A stretch of DNA of 64,000 nt from Flavobacterium sp. WC2421 (lineage in GTDB: Bacteria > Bacteroidota > Bacteroidia > Flavobacteriales > Flavobacteriaceae), in assembly GCF_040822115.1 (NCBI RefSeq), contig NZ_CP162004.1:372001-436000 (forward strand), read 5' to 3'. A program made the position numbers and the translations under genes. Shown here piece by piece: positions 9,147 through 17,983 of the stretch. Each line of letters begins with the position of its first letter. Positions within the stretch are counted from its first letter, which is position 1. The notes beneath the pieces are model-generated. The model saw nothing but the letters and a program-made list of their open reading frames with translations, was not told the DNA's origin and ran no database searches.

Positions 9147-10667
9147 CTAGTAACCAGGGTTTTGTTTCAAATTTGCGTTAAATAACGCATCTGCTGGAAT
9201 AGGAAACAAAGCATATCTTTTATCAGATACGTAAGGTTTTAATTCTCTTGCGGCAAGGAATGTTCCAAAACGAATCATATCATTTCTTCTCCATCCTTCT
9301 AACCACAATTCTTTACCTCTTTCTTTATATATTCCATCTAGAGTAGTTGGAAAAACTCCAACTTGCCCAGATCTAGAAACGATTGTTGCCAATTTAGCTA
9401 CATCATTTGTACCAGCACCACCTCTAGCTATTGCTTCTGCTTTCATCATTAAAGCATCAGAATATCTCATGAATACAAAATCATTATTAGGTGCACCAAG
9501 ATTGGCAGCATCTGGAATGTATTTTTCCATTCTAATACCTGCTGTTTCTAGTGTAGCTCCACTAGTAATCAATGTTATTGCAGATGTATAAAATAAAGGA
9601 TTTCCATTTCTGTCTTTTAAAGCAACAGTTCCACCCGGTTTATACATTTGACCTATTTGCATCCCAACATTGTTACCAAAATCAGCAATGATTTGTGGAT
9701 CTGAATTTTTAATACGTCTGTCATTAGGATTAAAGTTATTGTAGTATTCTGCTACAATTGCAAAACCATTCCATCCATCAGGAGTTTGGTTGTAATGCAT
9801 CCCCATTCTCCAGTGGTATTGGATTCCTCCACCTGCACCACCTTGAACATTTTTAGAAGAAAGCAAAATTTCAGGTGATGTATTGTTTGTTGGTTTAAAG
9901 TTATCCCAATAATCTGTAGCTAAAGAACTATTTATTGCATCAACATTTGTAACCACTTTCGTCATATCAGCAGCAGCAAAAGTAAATGGTCCAGAAGCAT
10001 CTGCTGCTTCAAAAACCCCTTTATTCAAGTACAATTTAGCTAATAAAAAGTGAGCAGCATCAGCATTTGCTAAACTTGCGTCTCCAGCTGTTCTTGCAGG
10101 CAACGAACCTACAATAGCTTCTAATTCGCTAATTACGAATTCCGTTGCTTCTGTTCTAGTCCATACTTTAGGATCATCAGTTAACGGCGACCCAGCTTCT
10201 CTATAAGGAGCTTGTCCAAACAAATCGATTACATTGTAGTAATAAAAAGCTCTTAAGAAACGAGCTTCAGCAATTTGTGAACCTGAACCATTTTCAATAA
10301 CTAAGTTACAATTGTACACTTGAGACAATAAAGCGTTCCAAGCATTTTTAACCTCATTATGATCAGGAGCCCAAGTATGCACGTGGATTTGTCTCCAAGT
10401 AGCGTTATCATCCCAGTCACCTCCACGTGTTGGTCCAACTAATGCATCAGATGACATTTCGTCCAAAGCAAACATTTGCCCTTGCGTCTCAAAGCCTCTT
10501 AAACCCTCATAAGAACTAGTTAAAAGTGAAGCAGCGTTTACTGTTCCTCCACCCGTATTAGAGATAACAACACCATCTAATACTTCTTCATCTAGATTAG
10601 TACAACTTACACCTAATACTATCGTACTAGTTAATAAGATGCCTTTTATAATATTAATTCTTTTCAT
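9147..10667 (-). CDS. susD: SusD/RagB-family outer-membrane nutrient-binding lipoprotein
   Basis: The 506-aa lipoprotein has signal and lipobox VLGVSCTNLDEE. It follows the SusC gene by only 10 nt. It shows the SusD architecture: N-terminal TPR-like helices (AEARFLRAFYYYNVIDLFG is the typical hallmark), a central variable region, and a C-terminal SusD domain with RGKELWLEGWRRNDMIRFG and a terminal LKQNPGY. SusD proteins cap the SusC pore on the cell surface and deliver oligosaccharides to it. The substrate cannot be read from this sequence. Linkage to the GH32, GH65 and GH13 genes suggests sucrose-like, fructan or alpha-glucoside oligomers. The symbol is a family label. Confidence 0.95.
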   Translation of the reverse strand: MKRINIIKGILLTSTIVLGVSCTNLDEEVLDGVVISNTGGGTVNAASLLTSSYEGLRGFETQGQMFALDEMSSDALVGPTRGGDWDDNATWRQIHVHTWAPDHNEVKNAWNALLSQVYNCNLVIENGSGSQIAEARFLRAFYYYNVIDLFGQAPYREAGSPLTDDPKVWTRTEATEFVISELEAIVGSLPARTAGDASLANADAAHFLLAKLYLNKGVFEAADASGPFTFAAADMTKVVTNVDAINSSLATDYWDNFKPTNNTSPEILLSSKNVQGGAGGGIQYHWRMGMHYNQTPDGWNGFAIVAEYYNNFNPNDRRIKNSDPQIIADFGNNVGMQIGQMYKPGGTVALKDRNGNPLFYTSAITLITSGATLETAGIRMEKYIPDAANLGAPNNDFVFMRYSDALMMKAEAIARGGAGTNDVAKLATIVSRSGQVGVFPTTLDGIYKERGKELWLEGWRRNDMIRFGTFLAARELKPYVSDKRYALFPIPADALFNANLKQNPGY

Positions 10668-10677
10668 CGTTTTTTAA

Positions 10678-13650
10678 TTAAAATGTTACGTTAAGACCTA
10701 CAGATACACTTTTATCTCTTGGATATGATAAATATTCCATTCCAGCTGAAGGAACACCATTCAATGATTTATCAGTATCTACCTCAGGATCTGTTCCTGA
10801 ATACCCTGTTATTATAAATAAATTAGAAGCATTTACATATAATCTTGCTGTAGACATTTTAAATCTATCCAAAATAGCACCTTTAACTGTATAACCAAAA
10901 GTTAAGTTACCCATTCTTAAGAAATCTCCTTTTTCTAAGTATTTAGTAGAAGGTGAATTTGGATCTCCTTGCGCTTGAGCAGATGTAGCTGCTTCTTGAG
11001 TTACGTTTCTACCACCTAAGAAAGCTCCTTTAAAGAAATAAGCATTCGTAGTATTGTTGTAAATGTAATGACCAAAAGCACCATAGAATGAAGCTCCTAA
11101 GTCAAAATTCTTGTAAGTAAAGTTTGTATTGAAACCAACATTGATTTTTGGTAACGGTTGTTTGTCTAATAATTTTTTAGCTGCAGTACCTAAACCAGTA
11201 TCATTTCCTGCTGCATCAGCGTAAATTGAATTTCCTGTTGAATCATATCCTCTCCACTCATACATGTAATAAGAATAGATTGGTTTGTCATTAGTAATAA
11301 CTTGTGCATAAGCACCTGATAAACCTTGACCGTTAATTCCACCTGTAGAAATGAAACCCGCAAAATTTGTCATTTTATTACTTAAGAATGAAGCATTCCC
11401 AGAAACATCCCAACTAAAATCTTCTTTGTCAATCACTTTATAGCTTAAAGAAACCTCAAAACCTTTATTGATTAAGTTTCCTGGTAAGTTTTTGAAACGT
11501 GGAGATGGAGGACCTGGTTGCGTTGCTGCAGCAGGAACAGGGAAGATTAAATCTTTAGTGTCTTTTTGAAAATAATCAACTGTACCAGTTAATCTGTTAT
11601 TGAATAATTCAAAATCAGCACCTACACCATACGACTTAGTAGTTTCCCATTTCAAATCAGCATTTGCGTTACTATCTACATTCAAACTTCCGTTTAGACC
11701 ATAAGCCCCTCTTGAAATAGCTGAGTTAGGTGCAAATTCTTGGTTACCTGTTTTACCAAAGTTTCCTCTAATTTTAAAATCATTTACAATCCCGTCTTTA
11801 TTTTCAACTACTTTGTAAGCGATACCTACAGATGGGAAATAATCGTATTTATTATTTACCCCTAATTTTGTAGAACCGTCAGAACGTAAAGTTCCAGTAA
11901 GAATTAATTTATTATATAAAGTTGCATTAACTCTTGCGAAATAAGACTGTAATTCCGATCTGTTTCTAGCAGAATAAACTCTAAACTCATTTTGAAGACC
12001 ACCTTCAATATTGTCAATCAAATTAGTTTGAGCCATGTCATACCCTTTACCTATTGCAGAATTTGCATCATAAGTATAGTCATAGTAAGAATAACCAACT
12101 AAAGCATCTAAATTAAAATTATCACTAAAATCATTATTATAATTCAATGTGTGCTCAAAAGTTTTATTAAACTTATTAATAGCATTAATTGACGCTTGAC
12201 CATGTTTAACATCTGTAGATCCAGGAACTGAAGCTTGTGCCACATTCTGAATATCCATTGTAGGTAACAATTGACTTTTTCTACTAGAAGTTGAACTTTC
12301 GATACCAAATAAGAATTGGTATTTCAATTTACTGTTGATTTTCCAAGTTGTATTGATACTTCCTAAAAATTTATTAGTGTTTGTAAAATCTTTATAAGAA
12401 TTCAATAATTGAACTGGATTCAAATATGTATTACTAACTACATTATAAGTACCATCTGTATTATAGATTGGCAAAGTTGGATTCCAGTACAAAGCAGTAC
12501 CAATGATGTTTCCAATATATCCAGCATCGTTAGACAAGATAGTCGTTTCATCTTTTAATGAAGCATACATAATTCTTTCTTCTACTTTCAAAGCTCCACC
12601 AAAGAAGTCATTTGAGTTGTAAACAGTAGCCGAATATTTATCTAAACCTGTATTTTTTACAATACCATCAGTATTAGATGCACCCAAAGAGATTCTTGTA
12701 TTCGAATTCTCAGTTGATTTTGTAAAAGATAAATCGTGATTCATAGAAAAACCATTACGTAAAACAGCATCTTTCCAATTGTAACTTCTAGATCCTTTAT
12801 CATCACCCCCTGCAGCAACGAATTGCTCTGGAGTCATCACATCAAAATTCCCTGCCATTTTACTAAATGTCACAGAGCTACTGTATGCTAATTGTGGTTC
12901 TTTAGATTTTCCTTTTTTAGTTGTAATAACAATTACTCCATTAGCTCCACGAGAACCGTAGATAGCTGTAGAAGAAGCATCTTTTAATACACTAATGCTT
13001 TCAATATCATTTTGGTTTACGAAGTTCAAAGGATTTCTTGCAGAAGAAGCTCCTAATAAATTATCTCCACCTCCAGAAACGCTTCCTCCATCTAACGGCA
13101 CACCATCAATAACGATAAGTGGTCCATTACCTGAACGAATAGAAGTATTACCACGAACTCTAATTGCAACTCCACCTCCTGGCTCCCCACTTGATTGTGT
13201 CACTTGTACACCCGCTACTTTACCTCTTAATAATTGTGCTGGTGAAGGAGAAGCTACATTGTCAAAATCTTTTGCACCAATCTGGTCAACTGCACCAGTT
13301 GCATCTTTCTTTTTAACTGTACCGTAACCTACAACAATCACTTCTTGTAATTCAGCTGAGTCTTCTTTTAAGATAACCTTAACTGAAGTTTTTCCTGCTA
13401 CATTTACTTCTTGAGCTTTAAGACCAATGTAACTAAAAACTAAAACTGCATTTGCTCCAACATTTCTGATAGTAAACTTTCCATCGAGATCTGTTTGTGC
13501 TCCAATTGTTGTTCCTTTAACTAATATTGAAGCCCCTGGAAGTGGACCGCTAGCGTCAGATACTGTACCAGACACATCTTGCGAATACGTCAAACTTGTA
13601 CATAGTACCGTTAGAAACACCATCAAGCCTTTGATTAGACTATTTTTCAT
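10678..13650 (-). CDS. susC: SusC/RagA-family TonB-linked outer-membrane transporter
   Basis: The 990-aa protein has a Sec signal peptide (to about residue 24). An N-terminal carboxypeptidase-regulatory-like domain follows (GTVSDASGPLPGASILVKG ... GKFTI). A TonB-box/plug junction (LQEVIVVGYGTVKKKDATGA) comes next, then the SusC plug hallmark ISVLKDASSTAIYGSRGANG and a large 22-strand-type barrel ending in an aromatic residue (GLNVTF). It imports oligosaccharides across the outer membrane using TonB energy, with SusD as partner. A TAAGTTTG -7 element lies at 13708-13715 and an operator pair at 13751-13784. The order susC then susD is standard. The symbol is a family label. Confidence 0.96.
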   Translation of the reverse strand: MKNSLIKGLMVFLTVLCTSLTYSQDVSGTVSDASGPLPGASILVKGTTIGAQTDLDGKFTIRNVGANAVLVFSYIGLKAQEVNVAGKTSVKVILKEDSAELQEVIVVGYGTVKKKDATGAVDQIGAKDFDNVASPSPAQLLRGKVAGVQVTQSSGEPGGGVAIRVRGNTSIRSGNGPLIVIDGVPLDGGSVSGGGDNLLGASSARNPLNFVNQNDIESISVLKDASSTAIYGSRGANGVIVITTKKGKSKEPQLAYSSSVTFSKMAGNFDVMTPEQFVAAGGDDKGSRSYNWKDAVLRNGFSMNHDLSFTKSTENSNTRISLGASNTDGIVKNTGLDKYSATVYNSNDFFGGALKVEERIMYASLKDETTILSNDAGYIGNIIGTALYWNPTLPIYNTDGTYNVVSNTYLNPVQLLNSYKDFTNTNKFLGSINTTWKINSKLKYQFLFGIESSTSSRKSQLLPTMDIQNVAQASVPGSTDVKHGQASINAINKFNKTFEHTLNYNNDFSDNFNLDALVGYSYYDYTYDANSAIGKGYDMAQTNLIDNIEGGLQNEFRVYSARNRSELQSYFARVNATLYNKLILTGTLRSDGSTKLGVNNKYDYFPSVGIAYKVVENKDGIVNDFKIRGNFGKTGNQEFAPNSAISRGAYGLNGSLNVDSNANADLKWETTKSYGVGADFELFNNRLTGTVDYFQKDTKDLIFPVPAAATQPGPPSPRFKNLPGNLINKGFEVSLSYKVIDKEDFSWDVSGNASFLSNKMTNFAGFISTGGINGQGLSGAYAQVITNDKPIYSYYMYEWRGYDSTGNSIYADAAGNDTGLGTAAKKLLDKQPLPKINVGFNTNFTYKNFDLGASFYGAFGHYIYNNTTNAYFFKGAFLGGRNVTQEAATSAQAQGDPNSPSTKYLEKGDFLRMGNLTFGYTVKGAILDRFKMSTARLYVNASNLFIITGYSGTDPEVDTDKSLNGVPSAGMEYLSYPRDKSVSVGLNVTF

Positions 13651-13707
13651 ACGTAATAAATAAGTTGGTTAATAAATTGTTTAAATGGTTTTGTTTAAAT
13701 TCAAAAC

Positions 13708-13715
13708 CAAACTTA
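13708..13715 (-). promoter_or_regulatory. -7 element of the susCD promoter
   Basis: On the minus strand this reads TAAGTTTG, a full match to TAnnTTTG. No convincing -33 TTG is seen at the usual distance, which fits a promoter that needs an activator. The element is 56 bp (centre to centre) from the operator pair. The same octamer occurs at the GH65 promoter (16190-16197) and before the first lacI gene (22051-22058). Confidence 0.6.
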
Positions 13716-13750
13716 GACAAAATTTATGAAAATTTTAAGAAACCTTTAAA

Positions 13751-13784
13751 CTATAACGTTTTCGTTAAGCCGAAAACGTTTTCG
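13751..13784. promoter_or_regulatory. Tandem LacI-family operator pair 2 (susC promoter)
   Basis: Box 13771-13784 is the perfect palindrome CGAAAACGTTTTCG. Box 13751-13764 (CTATAACGTTTTCG) matches CGATAACGTTTTCG with one change. Centres are 20 bp apart, about two helical turns. The pair lies upstream of the inferred -33 position of susC rather than over or downstream of the promoter. Confidence 0.75.
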
Positions 13785-14081
13785 ATTTTAAAATTAATCC
13801 TTCAAAAATTTAATAATAAAATTATATAAAACATAAAAAAAATAAGAATAATTATTAATTGTCATGATTTTTTAAGTTTTTAGAGGTAAAATGATTGCAT
13901 TTTTGTTAAAAAAAACGGCCTAAACTAGAAAACGTTGCAGATTAGTTATTCTTTTGCCATTTTTTTTGATTTTTATTCAAAACAGATTTAAACTTATTAC
14001 CTATGCGTTTCGTACTATTTATCCTAAAAAACCTAAAACCAACAACATACCTATTAAAGCAGAGAATATACAGGGAAATTT
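13785..14081. other. Intergenic stretch without a gene
   Basis: Between the susC operator and the GH65 terminator I see no open reading frame with coding character, no RNA gene and no repeat. One isolated half-like operator sequence (AAAACGTTGCAG, near 13929) is present but lacks a partner. Confidence 0.5.
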
Positions 14082-14127
14082 AAAAAACAAATGCATCTAT
14101 CCTCATTTCATTGGATAGATGCATTTG
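14082..14127 (-). terminator. Rho-independent terminator of the GH65 gene
   Basis: A 15-bp stem (14088-14102 with 14113-14127; arm CAAATGCATCTATCC) has a 10-nt loop. On the minus strand it is followed by six T residues (14082-14087). It lies 33 bp after the GH65 stop and isolates that gene. Confidence 0.9.
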
Positions 14128-14159
14128 TGGTAAAAAAATGTTAAATAAATAATAAGGAA

Positions 14160-16166
14160 CTATTCTATTTTTATGGTCTTATTATCTACACCAAGGCCTA
14201 TTATTTTTAAAGATTTCCATTGTTTTGGCAAAAGTCCTTTGTTGTACTTCAAGCCTTCATCAGTTTGTTCTACTCCACCAAAACCATAAATTACAGCTTG
14301 AAGCATCGCTCCTGCCCCTGTTGCAAAATAAGGGTTATTACTATTAGCTGATTCAGAAAATACCCCAAAAGGAGGGCGACTGTTTGGCATATATGATTTT
14401 ACAAAGTAACTATACGCTTTTTCCCTATCTCCCAAACGGGCATACAAAACAGATAAAACTCCGGAAGCCATGGCTGGTCCGTCTTTAGGGTCTATTTTAG
14501 CAGCATAATACTCCAAATCCTTTTCAATTTGTTTTTTATCTGTAATTACATGTAAAGGGTACGCTAATAAATTCACATCGGCTTGTTTAATTATTTGTCC
14601 GTCATATCCTTTATAATTTTGAGTAATCCCGTTTTTTGAATGAATAACCAAATGATCCGAAACTTCAATCCATCTAGGATCAATTGGTTCTCCTAGAATT
14701 GTAGCCGCTTTAATTGTATTCTTTAAAGATTCAATAGCCGATGCATTAGTAAAAGCATTGTCATCTATATGTTGCGCATATTCATCTGCACCCACAACAT
14801 TTAATATAGAATAACTACCATCTTGATTTTTTACCACTCTGCTCACCCAAAAATCAGCAGTCTCTTTCAAAACATTCCATTCTTTTTTCAACCACGATTT
14901 ATCCTGTGTATAGGTGTAGTAATTCCAAAATGCTATAGAAACATCAGCTGTAATATGTTGTTCAAAAATACCTGTCAATGCCCAAGTTGGAGTTGCCTCC
15001 TCACCTGTATCATCAGATTCCCATGGAAACATTGCTCCTTTATACCCATAAACAGTTGCTTTTTGTTTTGCTTTTTGTAAACGATCTGAACGGTAATCTA
15101 AACATGATTTAGCCATATCAGGTTGTAAAGCCAAAAGTGTTGGATACATCCAAAGCTCAGAATCCCAAAAAATGTGTCCATTATATCCTTGAGAAGACAA
15201 TCCCATTGGCGCAACACTTTGTCTTGTTTCTGGACGGATAAATGAATATAAGTTATACAATGCAAAACGCACTCTTTGTTGTGATTCTAGATCTCCTTCA
15301 ATTTGTATGTCTCCCGTTTTCCATAATTCAGCCCAAGCTTTTTTATGTTTATCTAATAATTTATCAATTCCTTCTTGAAGTGCATATATGGGTTGTCTTT
15401 CGGATTCATTTAAAGGATCCGTAAAATCTTTGGAAGTACAAATTCCACCAGCAATCGCAAATCTATATTTTTTGCCTTTCAAAAGTTTTTTCGAAAAACC
15501 AACTTCATTTCCTGTTTGCTTTAAAGTCTCATTTTGTCCATCAAACAAAAATGTAGTAGATGCCGAAACAATATATTTCCCAAATAAAGTTTTTGCCGTA
15601 GTTCCAAAAACTGGCATCATATATTGATTGTCTTTTAAAACACGAAATTGACTTTTGGCTTCTTTCAATTCATCGGGAACAACCATATAATTATTAGCTA
15701 CAATTTCTATATCTTTTTTAGGGGTGATTTCTACAATAGCCATAGCTGAGTACGGAATTGCCCTATTGGCCAAAATAGTATAATCTACAGCAACCAAATC
15801 TTTAAAAGTAAATGAAGTAGTACTCATTCCCTCTTTCATTGAAACCACCTGACTCCAATTATCAATATTATCTGATTTAATTTCTTGATTATTAATCGAC
15901 AAATGAAGGTTTAAAAATTCAATTCCTCTCACAATTCTACTTATTCCATTTTCAGGACTGCCTTCATAAACGCCATTTAAAATAATTTCTTTTGTTTTCA
16001 ACGGAGTATCATCAGTGACGATTCCAATTTGACCATTGGCCATAGCCACACCATAATAATTAGCTCTTGAATTAGCGTACAAATGCCATTCATCTGATTT
16101 TGTTTGTCCAAAAACAACTGGGCCCACTAAAAGCACTAATAAAAAAATCTTCCTGTATACAATCAT
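14160..16166 (-). CDS. Glycoside hydrolase family 65 alpha-glucosidase/phosphorylase, secreted
   Basis: The 668-aa protein has a Sec signal peptide (to about residue 20, VVFGQ). It shows the GH65 (alpha/alpha)6-barrel signatures FWDSELWMYP and, near residue 458, GADEYAQHIDDNAFTN with the general-acid Glu. GH65 includes phosphorylases (maltose, kojibiose, trehalose) and hydrolases. A periplasmic enzyme has little free phosphate or phosphorylated product to gain from, so a hydrolase is more likely. A characterised kojibiose hydrolase of this family is known from Flavobacterium johnsoniae. The gene is monocistronic, with its own terminator and a -7 element at 16190-16197. It is divergent from the GH32 operon across the shared operator pair. 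Exact linkage specificity is unknown. Confidence 0.87.
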   Translation of the reverse strand: MIVYRKIFLLVLLVGPVVFGQTKSDEWHLYANSRANYYGVAMANGQIGIVTDDTPLKTKEIILNGVYEGSPENGISRIVRGIEFLNLHLSINNQEIKSDNIDNWSQVVSMKEGMSTTSFTFKDLVAVDYTILANRAIPYSAMAIVEITPKKDIEIVANNYMVVPDELKEAKSQFRVLKDNQYMMPVFGTTAKTLFGKYIVSASTTFLFDGQNETLKQTGNEVGFSKKLLKGKKYRFAIAGGICTSKDFTDPLNESERQPIYALQEGIDKLLDKHKKAWAELWKTGDIQIEGDLESQQRVRFALYNLYSFIRPETRQSVAPMGLSSQGYNGHIFWDSELWMYPTLLALQPDMAKSCLDYRSDRLQKAKQKATVYGYKGAMFPWESDDTGEEATPTWALTGIFEQHITADVSIAFWNYYTYTQDKSWLKKEWNVLKETADFWVSRVVKNQDGSYSILNVVGADEYAQHIDDNAFTNASAIESLKNTIKAATILGEPIDPRWIEVSDHLVIHSKNGITQNYKGYDGQIIKQADVNLLAYPLHVITDKKQIEKDLEYYAAKIDPKDGPAMASGVLSVLYARLGDREKAYSYFVKSYMPNSRPPFGVFSESANSNNPYFATGAGAMLQAVIYGFGGVEQTDEGLKYNKGLLPKQWKSLKIIGLGVDNKTIKIE

Positions 16167-16189
16167 AATATTTCTATTTTTTAATATTT

Positions 16190-16197
16190 CAAACTTA
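16190..16197 (-). promoter_or_regulatory. -7 element of the GH65 promoter
   Basis: On the minus strand it reads TAAGTTTG, identical to the susC -7. Its centre is 67 bp from the centre of the shared operator pair, one helical turn (11 bp) further than at susC. No clear -33 element is seen. Confidence 0.6.
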
Positions 16198-16243
16198 CAT
16201 AATTAAATACTTAAGCATCCTTTTATTTCTTAAAAAGCCGAAC

Positions 16244-16277
16244 CGATAACGTTTTCGGAATTTCGAAAACGTTATCG
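16244..16277. promoter_or_regulatory. Tandem LacI-family operator pair 3 (divergent GH65/GH32 promoters)
   Basis: Boxes CGATAACGTTTTCG (16244-16257) and CGAAAACGTTATCG (16264-16277) are exact reverse complements of each other, with a 6-bp spacer. Each box is itself a near palindrome centred on CG, and centres are 20 bp apart. The pair lies between the divergent GH65 and GH32 genes and can serve both. Confidence 0.8.
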
Positions 16278-16311
16278 ATTTTTTCAAATGTGATTTATTC
16301 AAAATGAATGT

Positions 16312-16319
16312 TAATTTTA
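16312..16319 (+). promoter_or_regulatory. Candidate -7 element of the GH32 operon
   Basis: It reads TAATTTTA, one mismatch to TAnnTTTG. Its centre is 55 bp from the operator-pair centre and 28 bp before the GH32 start codon. Confidence 0.4.
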
Positions 16320-16346
16320 TGATAAAAAAACACAACCCATAATTAA

Positions 16347-17945
16347 ATGAATATAAAATTACAAAAAATATTATTTTTAAGCATAATTTCGGTAGTATTA
16401 TCATTCTATTCTTGCGCTAAAAAATTAGAAAAAACAGCAATAACTGTTAATTCTAATGAAAAAATAGTAGTTGACTTAACAAAACGGTACAAAGAGTCTT
16501 TCCGACCACAATTTCATTTTACTCCAGAAATAAAATGGATGAATGATCCAAATGGATTAGTTTATTATAAAGGCATCTATCATCTATTTTATCAGTATTA
16601 CCCAGATGACATCGTTTGGGGACCGATGCATTGGGGGCACGCTACTAGTACTGACTTAATTCATTGGGAACATAAAAAAATAGCACTATTCCCTGACAAA
16701 CTTGGACTTATTTTCTCAGGAAGTGCCGTTGTCGATTTAAAAAACACTTCAGGATTAGGAACTCTTGAAAACCCTCCCATGGTTGCGATTTTCACTTATC
16801 ATAATATGGAAGGTGAGAAATCAGGTAGAAAAGATTTTCAAACACAAGGATTAGCTTACAGCTTGGACGAAGGTAATACTTGGCTGAAGTACAATGGAAA
16901 TCCAATCATAAAAAACACCAACCAAAAAGATTTTAGAGATCCGAAAGCTTTTTGGAATCCAGAGACAAATCTTTGGAATCTAGTTTTAGTAGCAGGTGAT
17001 CACGCTCAATTTTACACCTCCAAAAACTTAATTAATTGGGAGTTTGAAAGTGAATTTGGAAAAAACACAGGAGCACATGGAGGTGTTTGGGAATGCCCCG
17101 ATATTTTCAAACTAAAAGTAGCCGATTCAAAGGAAGAAAAATGGGTGTTGCTTATAAGCATCAACCCTGGCGCACCGAATGGTGGTTCAGGTACTCAATA
17201 TTTCATTGGTGACTATGACGGTGAAAATTTCATAAGCGATCAAAAAGACATCAAATGGCTAGATTACGGTACAGACAATTATGCTGGTGTCACCTACAAC
17301 AACACCCCTGATGGCAAGCGTCTTTTTATTGGTTGGATGAGTAACTGGAATTATGCAAGAGATACGCCAACTAAAAATTGGAGAAGCGCTATGACATTAC
17401 CGAGAGAACTTTCACTTGAAAAAATAAGCAATAATTATGTATTAAAAAGCAAACCTGTTGAACAACTACAAAAACAATTAAAACAGGACTATTCGAATAA
17501 ACTAATTGCTTTGAAAGCAAACGAAAAAGCAGTTGTTAATTATGGAAATTTAAATCAATCTGAAATTAAATTCACAGGAGAAAATAAAGATTTAAAGTTT
17601 ATTTTCTCAAATGAAGCACACGATTCTTTAAGAGTAGAGTACAATGCCAAGCAGAAAACATTTTCTATAGACAGGCGCCATTCCGGAATTGTCGCTTTTG
17701 AAGAAAGCTTTGGGAAACAAATTCACAAAACAGTAATTCCTAATGTTATTTCGAAAACTATTGATTATCAAATCATCATGGATTGGTCATCAATTGAAAT
17801 CTTTCTAAACGGAGGGATTTATAGCTTTACTGAACAAATTTTTCCAAATAAACCGTACACAAAAATGATCCTAATATCGAGTGAAAATCAAGATATAAAA
17901 GATTTCACAATCCACTATATAAAAGACATTTGGAATAAAAAATAA
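16347..17945 (+). CDS. Glycoside hydrolase family 32 beta-fructosidase lipoprotein
   Basis: The 532-aa protein has a lipoprotein signal (SVVLSFYSCAKK). It carries the GH32 active-site set: WMNDPNG with the nucleophile Asp near residue 63, FRDPKAF near 195 (transition-state Asp), and WECPD near 248 with the acid/base Glu. A C-terminal beta-sandwich follows. It hydrolyses terminal beta-fructosyl bonds of sucrose, levan or inulin. Anchoring in the envelope fits release of fructose outside the cytoplasm. It is first in an operon with the MFS transporter (38 nt gap), fructokinase and GH13. The operator pair upstream is shared with GH65. Confidence 0.93.
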   Translation: MNIKLQKILFLSIISVVLSFYSCAKKLEKTAITVNSNEKIVVDLTKRYKESFRPQFHFTPEIKWMNDPNGLVYYKGIYHLFYQYYPDDIVWGPMHWGHATSTDLIHWEHKKIALFPDKLGLIFSGSAVVDLKNTSGLGTLENPPMVAIFTYHNMEGEKSGRKDFQTQGLAYSLDEGNTWLKYNGNPIIKNTNQKDFRDPKAFWNPETNLWNLVLVAGDHAQFYTSKNLINWEFESEFGKNTGAHGGVWECPDIFKLKVADSKEEKWVLLISINPGAPNGGSGTQYFIGDYDGENFISDQKDIKWLDYGTDNYAGVTYNNTPDGKRLFIGWMSNWNYARDTPTKNWRSAMTLPRELSLEKISNNYVLKSKPVEQLQKQLKQDYSNKLIALKANEKAVVNYGNLNQSEIKFTGENKDLKFIFSNEAHDSLRVEYNAKQKTFSIDRRHSGIVAFEESFGKQIHKTVIPNVISKTIDYQIIMDWSSIEIFLNGGIYSFTEQIFPNKPYTKMILISSENQDIKDFTIHYIKDIWNKK

Positions 17946-17983
17946 ACCAAAAAACAATAAATAAACAACCAAAAAACCAATAA

